Positions 16,513-27,048 of a DNA stretch of 64,000 bases are shown here, one piece after another. How positions within the stretch are numbered: position 1 is the stretch's first letter; the number at the start of each line of letters is the position of its first letter. The DNA is taken from NCBI GenBank assembly GCA_035699705.1, contig DASSPI010000019.1, forward strand, positions 1 through 64,000. Direction: 5' to 3'. A program made the position numbers and the translations under genes. Under the pieces are notes generated by a model, which was not told where the DNA came from, did not search any database, and saw only the letters and a program-made list of their open reading frames with translations. This stretch comes from CANKHA01 sp035699705 (GTDB lineage Bacteria > Pseudomonadota > Alphaproteobacteria > Rhizobiales > Xanthobacteraceae).

Positions 16513-18990
16513 ATGCGCTTCGACACGCCGCTGCCGATCGACGCCGCGCTGCCGGAATTGACCGCGGCGCTGCGCGCCAACAATGCCGCCGTGCTGGTCG
16601 CGCCACCGGGCGCCGGCAAGACCACGCGCGTGCCGCTGGTGCTGCTCAAGGAGGCTTGGGCGAAAGGAAAGATCCTGCTGCTGGAGCCGCGGCGGCTGGC
16701 CGCGCGCGCGGCGGCGGCGCGCATGGCGGCGACGCTGGGCGAGCAAGTCGGCGACACCGTCGGCCTGCGCGTGCGTTTCGGCTCGAAAGTATCGCGCAAG
16801 ACGCGCATCGAGGTCGTTACCGAAGGCGTGTTCACGCGGCTCATCCTCGACGATCCGGGGTTGGACGGCGTCAGCGCCGTACTGTTCGACGAATTCCATG
16901 AGCGCTCGCTCGATGCCGATCTCGGCCTGGCGCTGGCGCGCGACGCGCAAGACGGCCTGCGGGAAGACATCAAGCTGCTGGTGATGTCGGCCACCATCGA
17001 CGGTGCGCGGGTGGCGAAGCTGCTGCATGATGCGCCGGTGGTCGAAAGCCAGGGCCGCGCCTTTCCGGTGGAGACGCGGCATCTGCCGCGCGACGCGCGC
17101 GAGCCGATCGAGAGGCCGGTGGCGGCAGCGGTGATGCGCGCGTTGCAGGCCGACCAGGGCTCGTTGCTGGTGTTCCTTCCCGGGGCGGCGGAAATCCGGC
17201 GCACGGAAACTTTGCTGCGTGAACGCGTCAGCGATCCCGCCATTGAGATCCACAGCCTGTTCGGCGCGCTCGAGCAGCAGGAGCAGGACAGGGCGATCGC
17301 GCCGACGCCTCCGGGCCGGCGCAAGATCGTCTTGGCCACCTCGATCGCGGAAACCTCGCTCACCATCGAAGGCGTGCGCGTGGTGGTGGACAGCGGGCTC
17401 GCGCGCGTGCCGCGCTATGAGCCCGATGTCGGGCTGACACGGCTCGAAACCGTGCGCGTCTCGCGCGCGGCGGCCGATCAGCGGCGGGGCCGCGCCGGCC
17501 GGACCGAGCCCGGCATTTGCTATCGGCTGTGGGACGAGCCGCAGACCGCTTCGCTCGAGCCTTATGCGCAGCCGGAAATCCTCGCCGCCGATCTCAGCGG
17601 TTTTGTGCTCGACTTGGCGCACTGGGGAGTCAGTGATCCGCAGAAGTTCGGCTTTCTCGATCCGCCGCCGCCGCCCGCCATCAACGAGGCGCGCACGCTC
17701 TTGCGTGAGCTCGATGCGATCGACGCAGACGGCCGCATCACCGCGGAAGGCAAGCTCTTGCGCGGCCTGCCGCTGCCGCCGCGGCTGGCGCGCATGATCG
17801 TCGACGCCGCCCGCGAGGGCGCCGGTGAGCTTGCGGCGGAAATAGCCGTCGTCCTGACCGAGCGCGGGTTGGGCGGCACCGACGCCGACCTGCGCCACCG
17901 CATTGACGGCTTGCGGCGCGACCGCTCGCAGCGCGCGAAGGAGGCGCGGCGGATGGCGGAGGGGTGGGCCGCAGCTGCGCTGCAAGCAGAGCGCGCTCCC
18001 TCTCCGGCGAGCGGGAGAGGCGAAGAAAACATCGGCTCCATCCTCGCGCTGGCCTATCCCGACCGCATCGCGAAGAACCGCGGTGCGGGCACGCATTCCT
18101 TCCTGCTGGCGAATGGACGAGGTGGAAACATCGACCCTGCCAGCCCGCTTGCGCGCGAGCCGTTTCTCGCCGTCGCGGAACTGGCGGGCAAGGCATCGCA
18201 AAGCCGAATCCTGCTGGCCGCCCCGGTTTCGCCGGACGAAATCGATGCGCGTTTTGCCGCGCATATCGAAAGCCGCGAGGACATCGTGTTCGACAAGGCC
18301 AGCGCATCGCTGCGCGCGCGCAAGAGCCGCCGGCTGGGCGCGGTAGTGTTGAACGAGCAGACGGTGCCGGTGCCGGCTAGCGAAAAAGCGTCGGCGATTC
18401 TGGCGGAAGGGCTGCGGCAGGTCGGCCTCGATCGTCTGCCCTGGACCAAAGCTTTGGCGCAATGGCGCGACCGCGTCATGTTTCTCCGCCGGGAAGAAGG
18501 CGAGGAATGGCCGGACCTCTCCGCTGCCGCGCTCTCCAAGGACGTCGATTGGCTCGTGCCGTATCTCTCGGGCAAAACGGCACTTTCGCAGTTTTCCGCC
18601 GACGACTTCGCCGCCGCGTTGCAGGCCCGGCTGCCATATCCTCTGCCGCGGCGGCTGGAGCAGGAAGCGCCGACGCATTTCATTGCGCCCACCGGCTCGG
18701 CTATTCCGATCGCATACACCGAGGAGGGACCGAAGCTTTCGATCCGCGTCCAGGAGCTGTTCGGTCTCGACCGCCATCCCGCCATCGCCAAGGGCAAGAC
18801 CCCGCTGATCATCGAGCTGCTCTCGCCGGCGCATCGGCTGGTGCAGGTGACGCGCGACCTGCCGAGTTTTTGGCGCGGCAGCTATGCCGCGGTGAAAGCC
18901 GAGATGCGCGGCCGCTATCCCCGCCATCCCTGGCCGGACGATCCGGCGCGGGCCGTGCCGACGCGGCGCGCCAAGCCGCGTGGGACTTAA
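16513..18990 (+). CDS. hrpB: ATP-dependent helicase HrpB (DEAH-box)
   Basis: The 825-aa DExH helicase has motif I PPGAGKTTR (31-39), motif II DEFH (126-129), motif III MSATIDG, and later VLATSIAETSLTIEGV and QRRGRAGR, followed by the helicase-associated and HrpB C-terminal domains (ending PWPDDPARAVPTRRAKPRG). Length matches the family (about 820 aa). Bacterial HrpB is an RNA-helicase-like protein of poorly defined role. It is transcribed alone, divergent from the acyltransferase gene; the phosphorylase gene follows after about 80 bases. Confidence 0.93.
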   Translation: MRFDTPLPIDAALPELTAALRANNAAVLVAPPGAGKTTRVPLVLLKEAWAKGKILLLEPRRLAARAAAARMAATLGEQVGDTVGLRVRFGSKVSRKTRIEVVTEGVFTRLILDDPGLDGVSAVLFDEFHERSLDADLGLALARDAQDGLREDIKLLVMSATIDGARVAKLLHDAPVVESQGRAFPVETRHLPRDAREPIERPVAAAVMRALQADQGSLLVFLPGAAEIRRTETLLRERVSDPAIEIHSLFGALEQQEQDRAIAPTPPGRRKIVLATSIAETSLTIEGVRVVVDSGLARVPRYEPDVGLTRLETVRVSRAAADQRRGRAGRTEPGICYRLWDEPQTASLEPYAQPEILAADLSGFVLDLAHWGVSDPQKFGFLDPPPPPAINEARTLLRELDAIDADGRITAEGKLLRGLPLPPRLARMIVDAAREGAGELAAEIAVVLTERGLGGTDADLRHRIDGLRRDRSQRAKEARRMAEGWAAAALQAERAPSPASGRGEENIGSILALAYPDRIAKNRGAGTHSFLLANGRGGNIDPASPLAREPFLAVAELAGKASQSRILLAAPVSPDEIDARFAAHIESREDIVFDKASASLRARKSRRLGAVVLNEQTVPVPASEKASAILAEGLRQVGLDRLPWTKALAQWRDRVMFLRREEGEEWPDLSAAALSKDVDWLVPYLSGKTALSQFSADDFAAALQARLPYPLPRRLEQEAPTHFIAPTGSAIPIAYTEEGPKLSIRVQELFGLDRHPAIAKGKTPLIIELLSPAHRLVQVTRDLPSFWRGSYAAVKAEMRGRYPRHPWPDDPARAVPTRRAKPRGT

Positions 18991-19071
18991 GCGATCTGGC
19001 GCCGGCCATGCGCGCCGCTATCATTGACGCAATGATTCGGCGCAAAGGCGCGGGGACCGGGCGGGGCATGA

Positions 19072-19899
19072 ATGCGCAGTGAAAGCCAGCAATCGGCGGC
19101 CGCCATTCGGGCGCGTGCCGGCGAGACCCCGGTCAATCTCGGACTCGTGCTCGGGACCGGCCTCGCCGCCATCGGTGACCAGGTGACCTCTCCCGTCAGC
19201 ATTTCCTATCGCGAACTGACCGGGTTTCCGCGTGCGGAAGACGACATTCAGTCGGAGGTTGTCCTCGGCACGCTCGGCACCGCGCGGGTCGCGATCCTCA
19301 AAGGGCGGGCGCTCTATCACGAAACCGGCGACCTGGCGGCGATGCGCGTGCCGCTGGAGACGTTGAGGCTGCTCGGAGCGGAAGGCGTCGTGCTGGTCAA
19401 TTTCGCCGGGTCCACGCGGCTGGAGCTTGCGCCCGGCACGCTCGTGGCGATCAAGGATCACATCAATCTCACCGGGGACAATCCGCTCCTCCACGAAACG
19501 GGTGAAAATCGCTCCACCGACATGCGAGGCGCCTATGACGCGATGATGCGGGAGCGTTTCACGCTCGCGGCCCAGGGCACTGGGCGCAGGGTCAGCGAAG
19601 GGACCTACATGTGGTTTCCCGGGCCGAGTTTCGAGACGCCGGCTGAAATTCATGCGGCGCGCACGCTCGGCGCCGACCTCGTCGGCATGTCGCTCGTGCC
19701 TGAGGCGATCATTGCCCGCTCGGTCGGGCTGCGCGTGTTGGCGATCTCCATGGTGACAAGCTATGCCGCCGGCGTCAGCACGGAAACCGTGGAGCGCGAG
19801 GACCGGATGCGCGTTGCCGGCGCGATGACGGCGTCGCTCACGCGGGTGTTGGCCAAATTCTTCGAGATCTGGGTGGTCGGCAGCCCGGTCAGGCGTTAG
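19072..19899 (+). CDS. Purine nucleoside phosphorylase family (PNP/MTAP) enzyme with altered base pocket
   Basis: The 275-aa protein has the trimeric PNP layout: the phosphate loop LVLGTGLAAI (usual GSGLG), the phosphate residues in GRALYHE, VVLVNFAGSTR (usual NAAGG), DHINLTGDNPL, the base/ribose segment GPSFETPAEI with the conserved Glu, VGMSLVPEA, and ISMVTSYAAG. In the last motif the Asn that contacts purine in classic PNPs (VTN) is Ser, so specificity may differ. It should cleave a purine nucleoside with phosphate to base and ribose-1-phosphate. No purine genes adjoin it. Confidence 0.82.
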   Translation: MRSESQQSAAAIRARAGETPVNLGLVLGTGLAAIGDQVTSPVSISYRELTGFPRAEDDIQSEVVLGTLGTARVAILKGRALYHETGDLAAMRVPLETLRLLGAEGVVLVNFAGSTRLELAPGTLVAIKDHINLTGDNPLLHETGENRSTDMRGAYDAMMRERFTLAAQGTGRRVSEGTYMWFPGPSFETPAEIHAARTLGADLVGMSLVPEAIIARSVGLRVLAISMVTSYAAGVSTETVEREDRMRVAGAMTASLTRVLAKFFEIWVVGSPVRR

Positions 19900-20040
19900 C
19901 CCGGCCTGCCGAATGCTAATTTTCCGATTAATCCATCGCTCACCATCCGTCCTGAAAGCGGCCCAACCAAACGGCCGCATTAGGACGGTGGTGGCAATCG
20001 CATGCTGTAATTCGCCGTAATTCCTCAATTCGGCAGGATC

Positions 20041-20550
20041 ATGCGGCAGCTCCTTGTCATCGCCGGACTTCTCCTGGCGCTCGGCGGCGTCTTCGCCAGC
20101 TATGCGGACCGGGCGCTGGACGTTGCTCCCGCACGGGAAGCCCCCGCCCCGGCGGCCACGACGCAGCCGCGTAGCGCCGGGCGCACCGTGGTCATCCCGC
20201 GCGACAGCCGCGGCCATTTCCAGGTCAACGGCCGTGTCGACGGCAGGCAGATCGGATTCATGGTCGACACCGGCGCCTCCGTGATCGCGCTCACCGCGCG
20301 CGACGCGGCGCGGCTCGGCATTCGTCCCACCCCACGCGAATTCACCGCCGAGGTGAGGACTGCCAACGGCACGGTGCGGGCCGCTCGCACCCAGCTCAAT
20401 CGTGTCGAGATCGACGACGTCTCCGTGCGCGATGTCGCTGCCTTGGTCGTGCCGGACGAGGCGCTCAGCGAAAACCTGCTGGGCCTTTCCTTCCTTTCCA
20501 AGCTGCGCCGTTTCGAATACAGCAACGGCAAGCTCGTGCTCGAGCAATAA
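20041..20550 (+). CDS. Membrane-anchored retropepsin-like aspartic protease (clan AA, TIGR02281 type)
   Basis: The 169-aa protein has one N-terminal hydrophobic segment (about 3-20), a Pro/Ala linker, then a single retropepsin-like domain with the catalytic motif FMVDTGAS (Asp76) and the second family mark LLGLSFLSKL. Single-domain proteases of this kind dimerise and in alphaproteobacteria are inner-membrane, periplasm-facing; substrates are unknown. It lies between the phosphorylase gene and a phosphohexomutase gene, with separate spacing of about 140 and 100 bases. Confidence 0.85.
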   Translation: MRQLLVIAGLLLALGGVFASYADRALDVAPAREAPAPAATTQPRSAGRTVVIPRDSRGHFQVNGRVDGRQIGFMVDTGASVIALTARDAARLGIRPTPREFTAEVRTANGTVRAARTQLNRVEIDDVSVRDVAALVVPDEALSENLLGLSFLSKLRRFEYSNGKLVLEQ

Positions 20551-20646
20551 TTTTTAAGTTTTCGGCGGGCGGCTCGGCAACCTTCCCGTGCGGGACGCTT
20601 TAGTTTATTGCTGCCGCGAAATCCCCGATCCAGCCCGAGGATGTTG

Positions 20647-22146
20647 ATGTTCCCGAAGCCGAAAGCCCAGCTCACGCCCAATACCTATGCCTATGAATCC
20701 GAGCCGATGGTGAAAGCCACCGGCTTTCGCGAATACGACGCGCGCTGGCTGCTCGGGAGCGAAATCAATCTGATGGGTATCCAGGCGCTGGGCATGGGGC
20801 TCGGCACCCTGATCCGCGAAATGGGCGTGCGGCCGGAGATCGTCACCGCGCATGATTTCCGCGGCTATTCGGCCTCGGTGAAGATGGCGCTGGTTTCCGG
20901 CTTGCTGGCGGCGGGCTGCAAGGTGCACGACATCGGACTCGCCACGACGCCGATGGCCTATTTCGCGCAATTCGAGCTCGACGTGCCCTGCGTCGCCATG
21001 GTCACCGCCTCGCACAACGACAATGGCTGGACCGGCGTGAAAATGGGCGCCGACCGTCCGCTCACGTTCGGGCCCGACGAGATGGGGCGGCTGAGCGAGA
21101 TCGTGCTCAATGCGCGCTTCGACCTCAAAGGCGGCGGCTCCTACCATTTCGTGGAGAATTTTCCGGCCAAATATATCGCCGATCTGACCAAGCATCCGAA
21201 GCTCAAGCGCAAGCTGAAAGTCGTCGTCGCCTGCGGCAACGGCACGGCGGGCGCCTTCGCGCCGCAGGTGCTGGAAGCGATCGGTTGCGAAGTGGTGCCG
21301 CTTGATTGCGAGCTCGACCACAGCTTCCCGAATTACAATCCCAATACCGAAGACATGAAGATGCTGCACGCCATGCGCGACGAAGTGCTGCGCGTGAAGG
21401 CCGACGTGGCGCTCGGCTTCGACGGCGACGGCGACCGCTGCGGCGTGGTGGACAACACCGGCGACGAGATTTTCGCCGACAAGGTCGGCGTCATGCTGGC
21501 GCGCGACATGTCCACGCTGCACCCAGGTTCGACCTTCGTGGTCGACGTGAAATCAACCGGCCTGTTCATCACCGACCCGGTGCTGCAGCAGAACAAGGTG
21601 AAGGCCGATTACTGGAAGACCGGCCACTCCTACATCAAGCGGCGGGTGAACGAGCTCGGCGCGCTCGCCGGTTTCGAGAAGTCGGGCCACTTCTTCTTCA
21701 ACAAGCCGTTCGGCCGCGGCTATGACGACGGCCTGATCTTCGCGCTCGCGGTCTGCGACATGCTCGACCGCAATCCGACAAAAAGCATGGCCGACCTGAA
21801 GAATGCGCTGCCCAAGACCTGGGGCTCGCCGACCATGGCGCCGCATTGCGCCGATGAAGTGAAATATGGAATCGTCGACCAGGTGGTGGCGCTGTTCCAG
21901 GAAGCCAAAGCCAAGAACGAGAAAGTTGCCGGCCAGCCGATCCGCGACCTCGTCACGGTCAACGGCGTGCGCGTGACGGTGGAAGACGGCACCTGGGGCC
22001 TGGTGCGGGCCTCATCCAACAAGCCCGAGCTGGTGGTGGTGGTGGAAAGCCCGGTCTCGGAACAGCGCATGCGCGACATGTTCAAGTCGGTGGACGCGGT
22101 GCTGCGCAAATTCCCGGAAGTCGGCGAATACAACCAGACGATCTGA
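20647..22146 (+). CDS. Phosphomannomutase/phosphoglucomutase
   Basis: The 499-aa alpha-D-phosphohexomutase interconverts mannose-6-P and mannose-1-P (and often glucose forms), feeding envelope polysaccharides. Motifs: TASHNDNGWTG with the phosphoserine Ser122, the Mg-binding loop DGDGDR (259-264), the sugar-recognition loop GFEKSGHFFFNKPFGRG, and the C-terminal phosphate-binding RASSNKPELVV. The ATG at 20647 is preferred because GAGG lies 6 bases upstream; an ATG at 20641 would overlap that site. The usual early motif is ATGFREYDARW rather than TAGLR. Substrate range cannot be fixed from sequence. Confidence 0.9.
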   Translation: MFPKPKAQLTPNTYAYESEPMVKATGFREYDARWLLGSEINLMGIQALGMGLGTLIREMGVRPEIVTAHDFRGYSASVKMALVSGLLAAGCKVHDIGLATTPMAYFAQFELDVPCVAMVTASHNDNGWTGVKMGADRPLTFGPDEMGRLSEIVLNARFDLKGGGSYHFVENFPAKYIADLTKHPKLKRKLKVVVACGNGTAGAFAPQVLEAIGCEVVPLDCELDHSFPNYNPNTEDMKMLHAMRDEVLRVKADVALGFDGDGDRCGVVDNTGDEIFADKVGVMLARDMSTLHPGSTFVVDVKSTGLFITDPVLQQNKVKADYWKTGHSYIKRRVNELGALAGFEKSGHFFFNKPFGRGYDDGLIFALAVCDMLDRNPTKSMADLKNALPKTWGSPTMAPHCADEVKYGIVDQVVALFQEAKAKNEKVAGQPIRDLVTVNGVRVTVEDGTWGLVRASSNKPELVVVVESPVSEQRMRDMFKSVDAVLRKFPEVGEYNQTI

Positions 22147-22154
22147 CCGCGGTC

Positions 22155-22469
22155 TTATAGTTCCTTGTAAACGTCGACCTCGACCGCGCCGGGGAAGATC
22201 GACCGCCAGGCTTGCAAATACGTCTGCATTCGGGGGTCGCTGGCGATCTGCTGGCGGTTTACCTCCAGGCCTTCGGGCGCGTCGTATTCGATCTCCTGCG
22301 TGAATTTTGCCGGGTCATCGACATTTTGCAGCAAGCGGATGCGCGTCTCGCCGAACAGCTGGTAGAACGGCGCCATCGCCTTGACCATGGCCGCGATCTG
22401 GGCCGGCTCCACGTTCGGCATCGTGAATCTGAAATGCAGCGTTCGCCGCAGCTTTGGATCGCTGCTCAT
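22155..22469 (-). CDS. Hypothetical protein, 104 aa
   Basis: A small soluble protein (MSSDPKLRRTLHFRF...) with no signal peptide or transmembrane segment. An internal ATG at 22469 has GGAG 7 bases upstream and fits better than an earlier start. It contains alternating beta/alpha patterning (LHFRFTM, IRLLQNV, AVEVDVYKEL) that could form a ferredoxin-like fold, but no family is recognised. It directly follows pheA (31-base gap) and kdsB on the same strand, so it is likely the last gene of that operon. Confidence 0.65.
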   Translation of the reverse strand: MSSDPKLRRTLHFRFTMPNVEPAQIAAMVKAMAPFYQLFGETRIRLLQNVDDPAKFTQEIEYDAPEGLEVNRQQIASDPRMQTYLQAWRSIFPGAVEVDVYKEL

Positions 22470-22500
22470 GGCAAGAACTCCTGTTCGCGACGGCCGGCGT

Positions 22501-23355
22501 CTACCTGAACGTCTCACGATACCGGTGCGCGGGGTAGACGCCGAGGATCTTCAGCGTCTTCGGCTGGGTGACGAATTCCAGCTCCTCCAGCGCCAGCTCC
22601 AGCGCGCGCTCCTTCGGGTGGCCTTCCACGTCGGCGTAGAATTGCGTCGCCGAGAAGCTGCCCTCGATCATGTAGCTTTCCAGCTTGGTCATGTTGATGC
22701 CGTTGGTGGCGAAGCCGCCGAGCGCCTTGTAGAGCGCGGCCGGAATGTTGCGCACCTGGAAGACGAAAGTGGTGATCAGGTCCTTGTGGGTGCGGGGCGC
22801 CCACTTGGCCTTGCGCGACAGCACGATGAAGCGCGTGGTGTTGTAATCCTCGTCCTCGATGTTGCGCTTGAGGATTTTCAGCTTGTAGATCTTCGCCGCC
22901 AGCTCGGAAGCGATCGCCGCGCGCGTCGGATCGCCGCTTTCCGCGATCTCGCGCGCCGAGCCAGCGGTGTCGGCGGAAACCACCGACTTCAGCCGCAGCT
23001 TGCGCAGCGTCTTGCGGCATTGGCCGAGCGCCATGATGTGGCTCTCCACCGTCTTCAGCGTCTTCAGCGTGGCGCCCTTCGGGGCCATCAGCTGATGCCG
23101 CACGGGAAGAAAATATTCGGCGACGATGTGCAGTCCGGAATACGGCATCAGGTGATGAATGTCGGCGACTCGCCCGGCCACTGAATTCTCGATCGGGATC
23201 ATCGCGAGATCGGCTTTGCCGGAGCGCACGGCCGCGAACACGTCCTCGAAGGTCGGGCAGGGCAGCGGCTCGTAATGGCGATAGGCTTTGCGGCAGGCGA
23301 GATCCGAATTGGCCCCCGGCTCGCCCTGAAATGCGATTCTCTTGCGTTTCGCCAT
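22501..23355 (-). CDS. pheA: Prephenate dehydratase
   Basis: The 284-aa cytosolic enzyme converts prephenate to phenylpyruvate in phenylalanine synthesis. The catalytic domain begins RIAFQGEPGANSDLA and includes PIENSVAGRVADIHHL and the essential Thr-Arg-Phe motif in NTTRFIVLS (174-176). A C-terminal ACT domain (about 195-270) has ALGGFATNGINMTKLESYMIEG, the phenylalanine-binding region used for feedback inhibition. There is no chorismate mutase fusion. It lies 9 bases downstream of kdsB in the same operon. Confidence 0.95.
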   Translation of the reverse strand: MAKRKRIAFQGEPGANSDLACRKAYRHYEPLPCPTFEDVFAAVRSGKADLAMIPIENSVAGRVADIHHLMPYSGLHIVAEYFLPVRHQLMAPKGATLKTLKTVESHIMALGQCRKTLRKLRLKSVVSADTAGSAREIAESGDPTRAAIASELAAKIYKLKILKRNIEDEDYNTTRFIVLSRKAKWAPRTHKDLITTFVFQVRNIPAALYKALGGFATNGINMTKLESYMIEGSFSATQFYADVEGHPKERALELALEELEFVTQPKTLKILGVYPAHRYRETFR

Positions 23356-23364
23356 GGCCGTTCG

Positions 23365-24117
23365 TTACGCGTTTCTGCTTGAGCGAGTCAACGCGGCGCG
23401 CGCTTGCGCCAGCTCCTCGGCGGTGTCGACGCCGAGCGGCACAGTGTCAACGATGGTGACGTCGATCCGCATGCCGGCCTCCAACGCCCGCAATTGCTCC
23501 AGCTTCTCGCGCCGTTCGAGCGGGGAGGGCGGCAGCTCAACGAAGCGCTTGAGGGCCGCGCGCCGGTAGGCATAGAGCCCGATGTGATGATAGAGCGGCC
23601 CCTCGCCGAAGGGCGCGGTGGCGCGGGTGAAATAGAGCGCACGCAGGCGCCGGGGCGAAATCGGCGAGCCCACCACCTTCACCACGTTCGGATTGGTCCT
23701 TTCAGCCGGCGCTTTGATCTCAGCGGCCAGCGTGGCGATGTCCACCGCCGGATCGGCCAGCGGCTCCAGCACCGCACGCAAATCCTGCACCGACAAGGTC
23801 GGCAGGTCGCCTTGCAGATTGATCACGATGCGCGCGCGAGACTGCGGATCGAGCGTGGTGAGGGCCTCGAAAACGCGGTCCGAGCCGGAAACATGATCGG
23901 CCCGCGTCATCACCGCCTGGCCGCCGGCCTTCTGCACGGCCGCCGCGATCTCGCGCGCATCCGTGGCGACGGCCACCGGCCCGAGCGCCGCTTCCTGCGC
24001 CCGCCGCAGCACCTGCACGATCATGGGCTCCCCGGCGATGTCCGCCAGCGGCTTGCCCGGAAGCCGGGTGGAGGCCATGCGGGCCGGAATGAGGATCAGA
24101 AGGTCGCTTTCGGCCAT
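23365..24117 (-). CDS. kdsB: 3-deoxy-manno-octulosonate cytidylyltransferase
   Basis: The enzyme activates KDO with CTP to CMP-KDO for LPS inner core synthesis. The 250-aa protein starts MAESDLLILIPARMASTRLPGKPL, where the IPARMASTRLPGKPL signature is diagnostic. Further marks are VATDAREI, VINLQGDLPT, and the YFTRATAPF...YHHIGLYAYRR block. A longer upstream start adds 13 unconserved residues and was rejected. First gene of a kdsB-pheA-hypothetical operon, divergent from the cytochrome c gene. Confidence 0.95.
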   Translation of the reverse strand: MAESDLLILIPARMASTRLPGKPLADIAGEPMIVQVLRRAQEAALGPVAVATDAREIAAAVQKAGGQAVMTRADHVSGSDRVFEALTTLDPQSRARIVINLQGDLPTLSVQDLRAVLEPLADPAVDIATLAAEIKAPAERTNPNVVKVVGSPISPRRLRALYFTRATAPFGEGPLYHHIGLYAYRRAALKRFVELPPSPLERREKLEQLRALEAGMRIDVTIVDTVPLGVDTAEELAQARAALTRSSRNA

Positions 24118-24284
24118 TGCCCCCGCCGCCCCGCGCCAGCCCGGCCAGGAATGCATTATTGCCGGTTCCGGCGGTGCTTATACGGGTTGCCAGGGGCGAG
24201 GCAAACCGGTTATCTCTGCGCCGCCGCGGGCTTCCCGAGCTCGTGCTTTCATTTCCGCCTCACCTCCCGCGGAGCCGATTTTCG

Positions 24285-24953
24285 ATGGACTCGTTTGAAC
24301 TCAACAAGATCCTGGGTGCGGTTCTCGCCACCTGTCTTTTCCTGCTGGCGGTGAATATCGCCGCCGGCGCGCTGTTCGCGGCGCCGAAGCCTGCAAAGCC
24401 CGGCTATGCCATCGCGGCAGCCGAGCCGACCGCGGCCGCTCCCGGCGGCGCCGCCGCCCCCGGCCCATCCGAGCCGATCGAGACGCTGCTGCAAAAAGCC
24501 TCGGTCGAGCGTGGTGAAGCTTCGGCCAAGAAATGCGCGGCCTGCCACACCTTTGAGAAGGGCGGCCCCAACCGCGTCGGCCCGAATCTTTGGGGCGTCG
24601 TCGGCCGCCAGCGCGCGTCGGCCCCCGGCTTCAACTTTTCCGCCGCCATGAAGGCCAAGGGCGGCGAGTGGAGCTTCGAGGAGCTCAGCAAATTCCTCGC
24701 CGCGCCCACCAGCTACATCCCCGGCACGTCGATGACCTTCGCCGGAATCACGCGCGGCAGCGAACGGGCCGATATCATCGAATTTCTGCGCAACCGCGCC
24801 GACAGTCCGCTGCCCAAGCCTCAGGTCGCGGAAGCTCCGGCCGCGGGCCAGCCGCCTGCGGGACAGAACCAGCCCGGAGCGGCGCCGGCCCAGCCCGGCA
24901 ATCCCGCCGCGCAACCCAATGCCCAGCCGGGCCAGCCGGCCCCGAAACGCTGA
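24285..24953 (+). CDS. cycM: Membrane-anchored class I cytochrome c (CycM-like)
   Basis: The 222-aa protein keeps an uncleaved N-terminal anchor (about 9-33, ILGAVLATCLFLLAVNIAAGALF), an Ala/Pro-rich linker and one heme domain with CAACH (84-88) and axial Met150 (PGTSMTF). The PNRVGPNLWGVVGR segment is typical of mitochondrial-type cytochrome c. CycM of rhizobia carries electrons from the bc1 complex to aa3 oxidase. The C-terminus is a low-complexity Pro/Gln/Ala tail (about 180-222) not needed for heme binding. The start at 24285 has GGAG ten bases upstream. A clear intrinsic terminator follows. Confidence 0.9.
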   Translation: MDSFELNKILGAVLATCLFLLAVNIAAGALFAAPKPAKPGYAIAAAEPTAAAPGGAAAPGPSEPIETLLQKASVERGEASAKKCAACHTFEKGGPNRVGPNLWGVVGRQRASAPGFNFSAAMKAKGGEWSFEELSKFLAAPTSYIPGTSMTFAGITRGSERADIIEFLRNRADSPLPKPQVAEAPAAGQPPAGQNQPGAAPAQPGNPAAQPNAQPGQPAPKR

Positions 24954-24983
24954 GCCGCAGCAACCACGTCAAACGAAATTCCC

Positions 24984-25011
24984 AACGGCCGGGCGTTGCC
25001 CGGCCGTTTTG
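24984..25011 (+). terminator. Intrinsic terminator of the cytochrome c gene
   Basis: Perfect 11-bp stem AACGGCCGGGC / GCCCGGCCGTT with a 3-base loop, ending in TTTT. It lies 30 bases after the cytochrome stop codon. Confidence 0.8.
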
Positions 25012-25149
25012 CCTTGGGGCGGAAACACATGCCCCATCAGGGCGTTTCCCCCTTACCGGGAGTTCATTGGCGGCTTTTCCAAAAACCGACATAATCCCTG
25101 AATTGCTAGGCCGACGTGACCCTTCTTGGCCCTATTGCGGAGTTTTGCC

Positions 25150-27044
<1,895 letters not shown>

Positions 27045-27048
<4 letters not shown>

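Noticed and set aside
16510..18927. 805-codon frame antisense to hrpB
   Set aside because: Full-length HrpB motifs lie on the plus strand; the antisense frame lacks any domain and only reflects codon bias.
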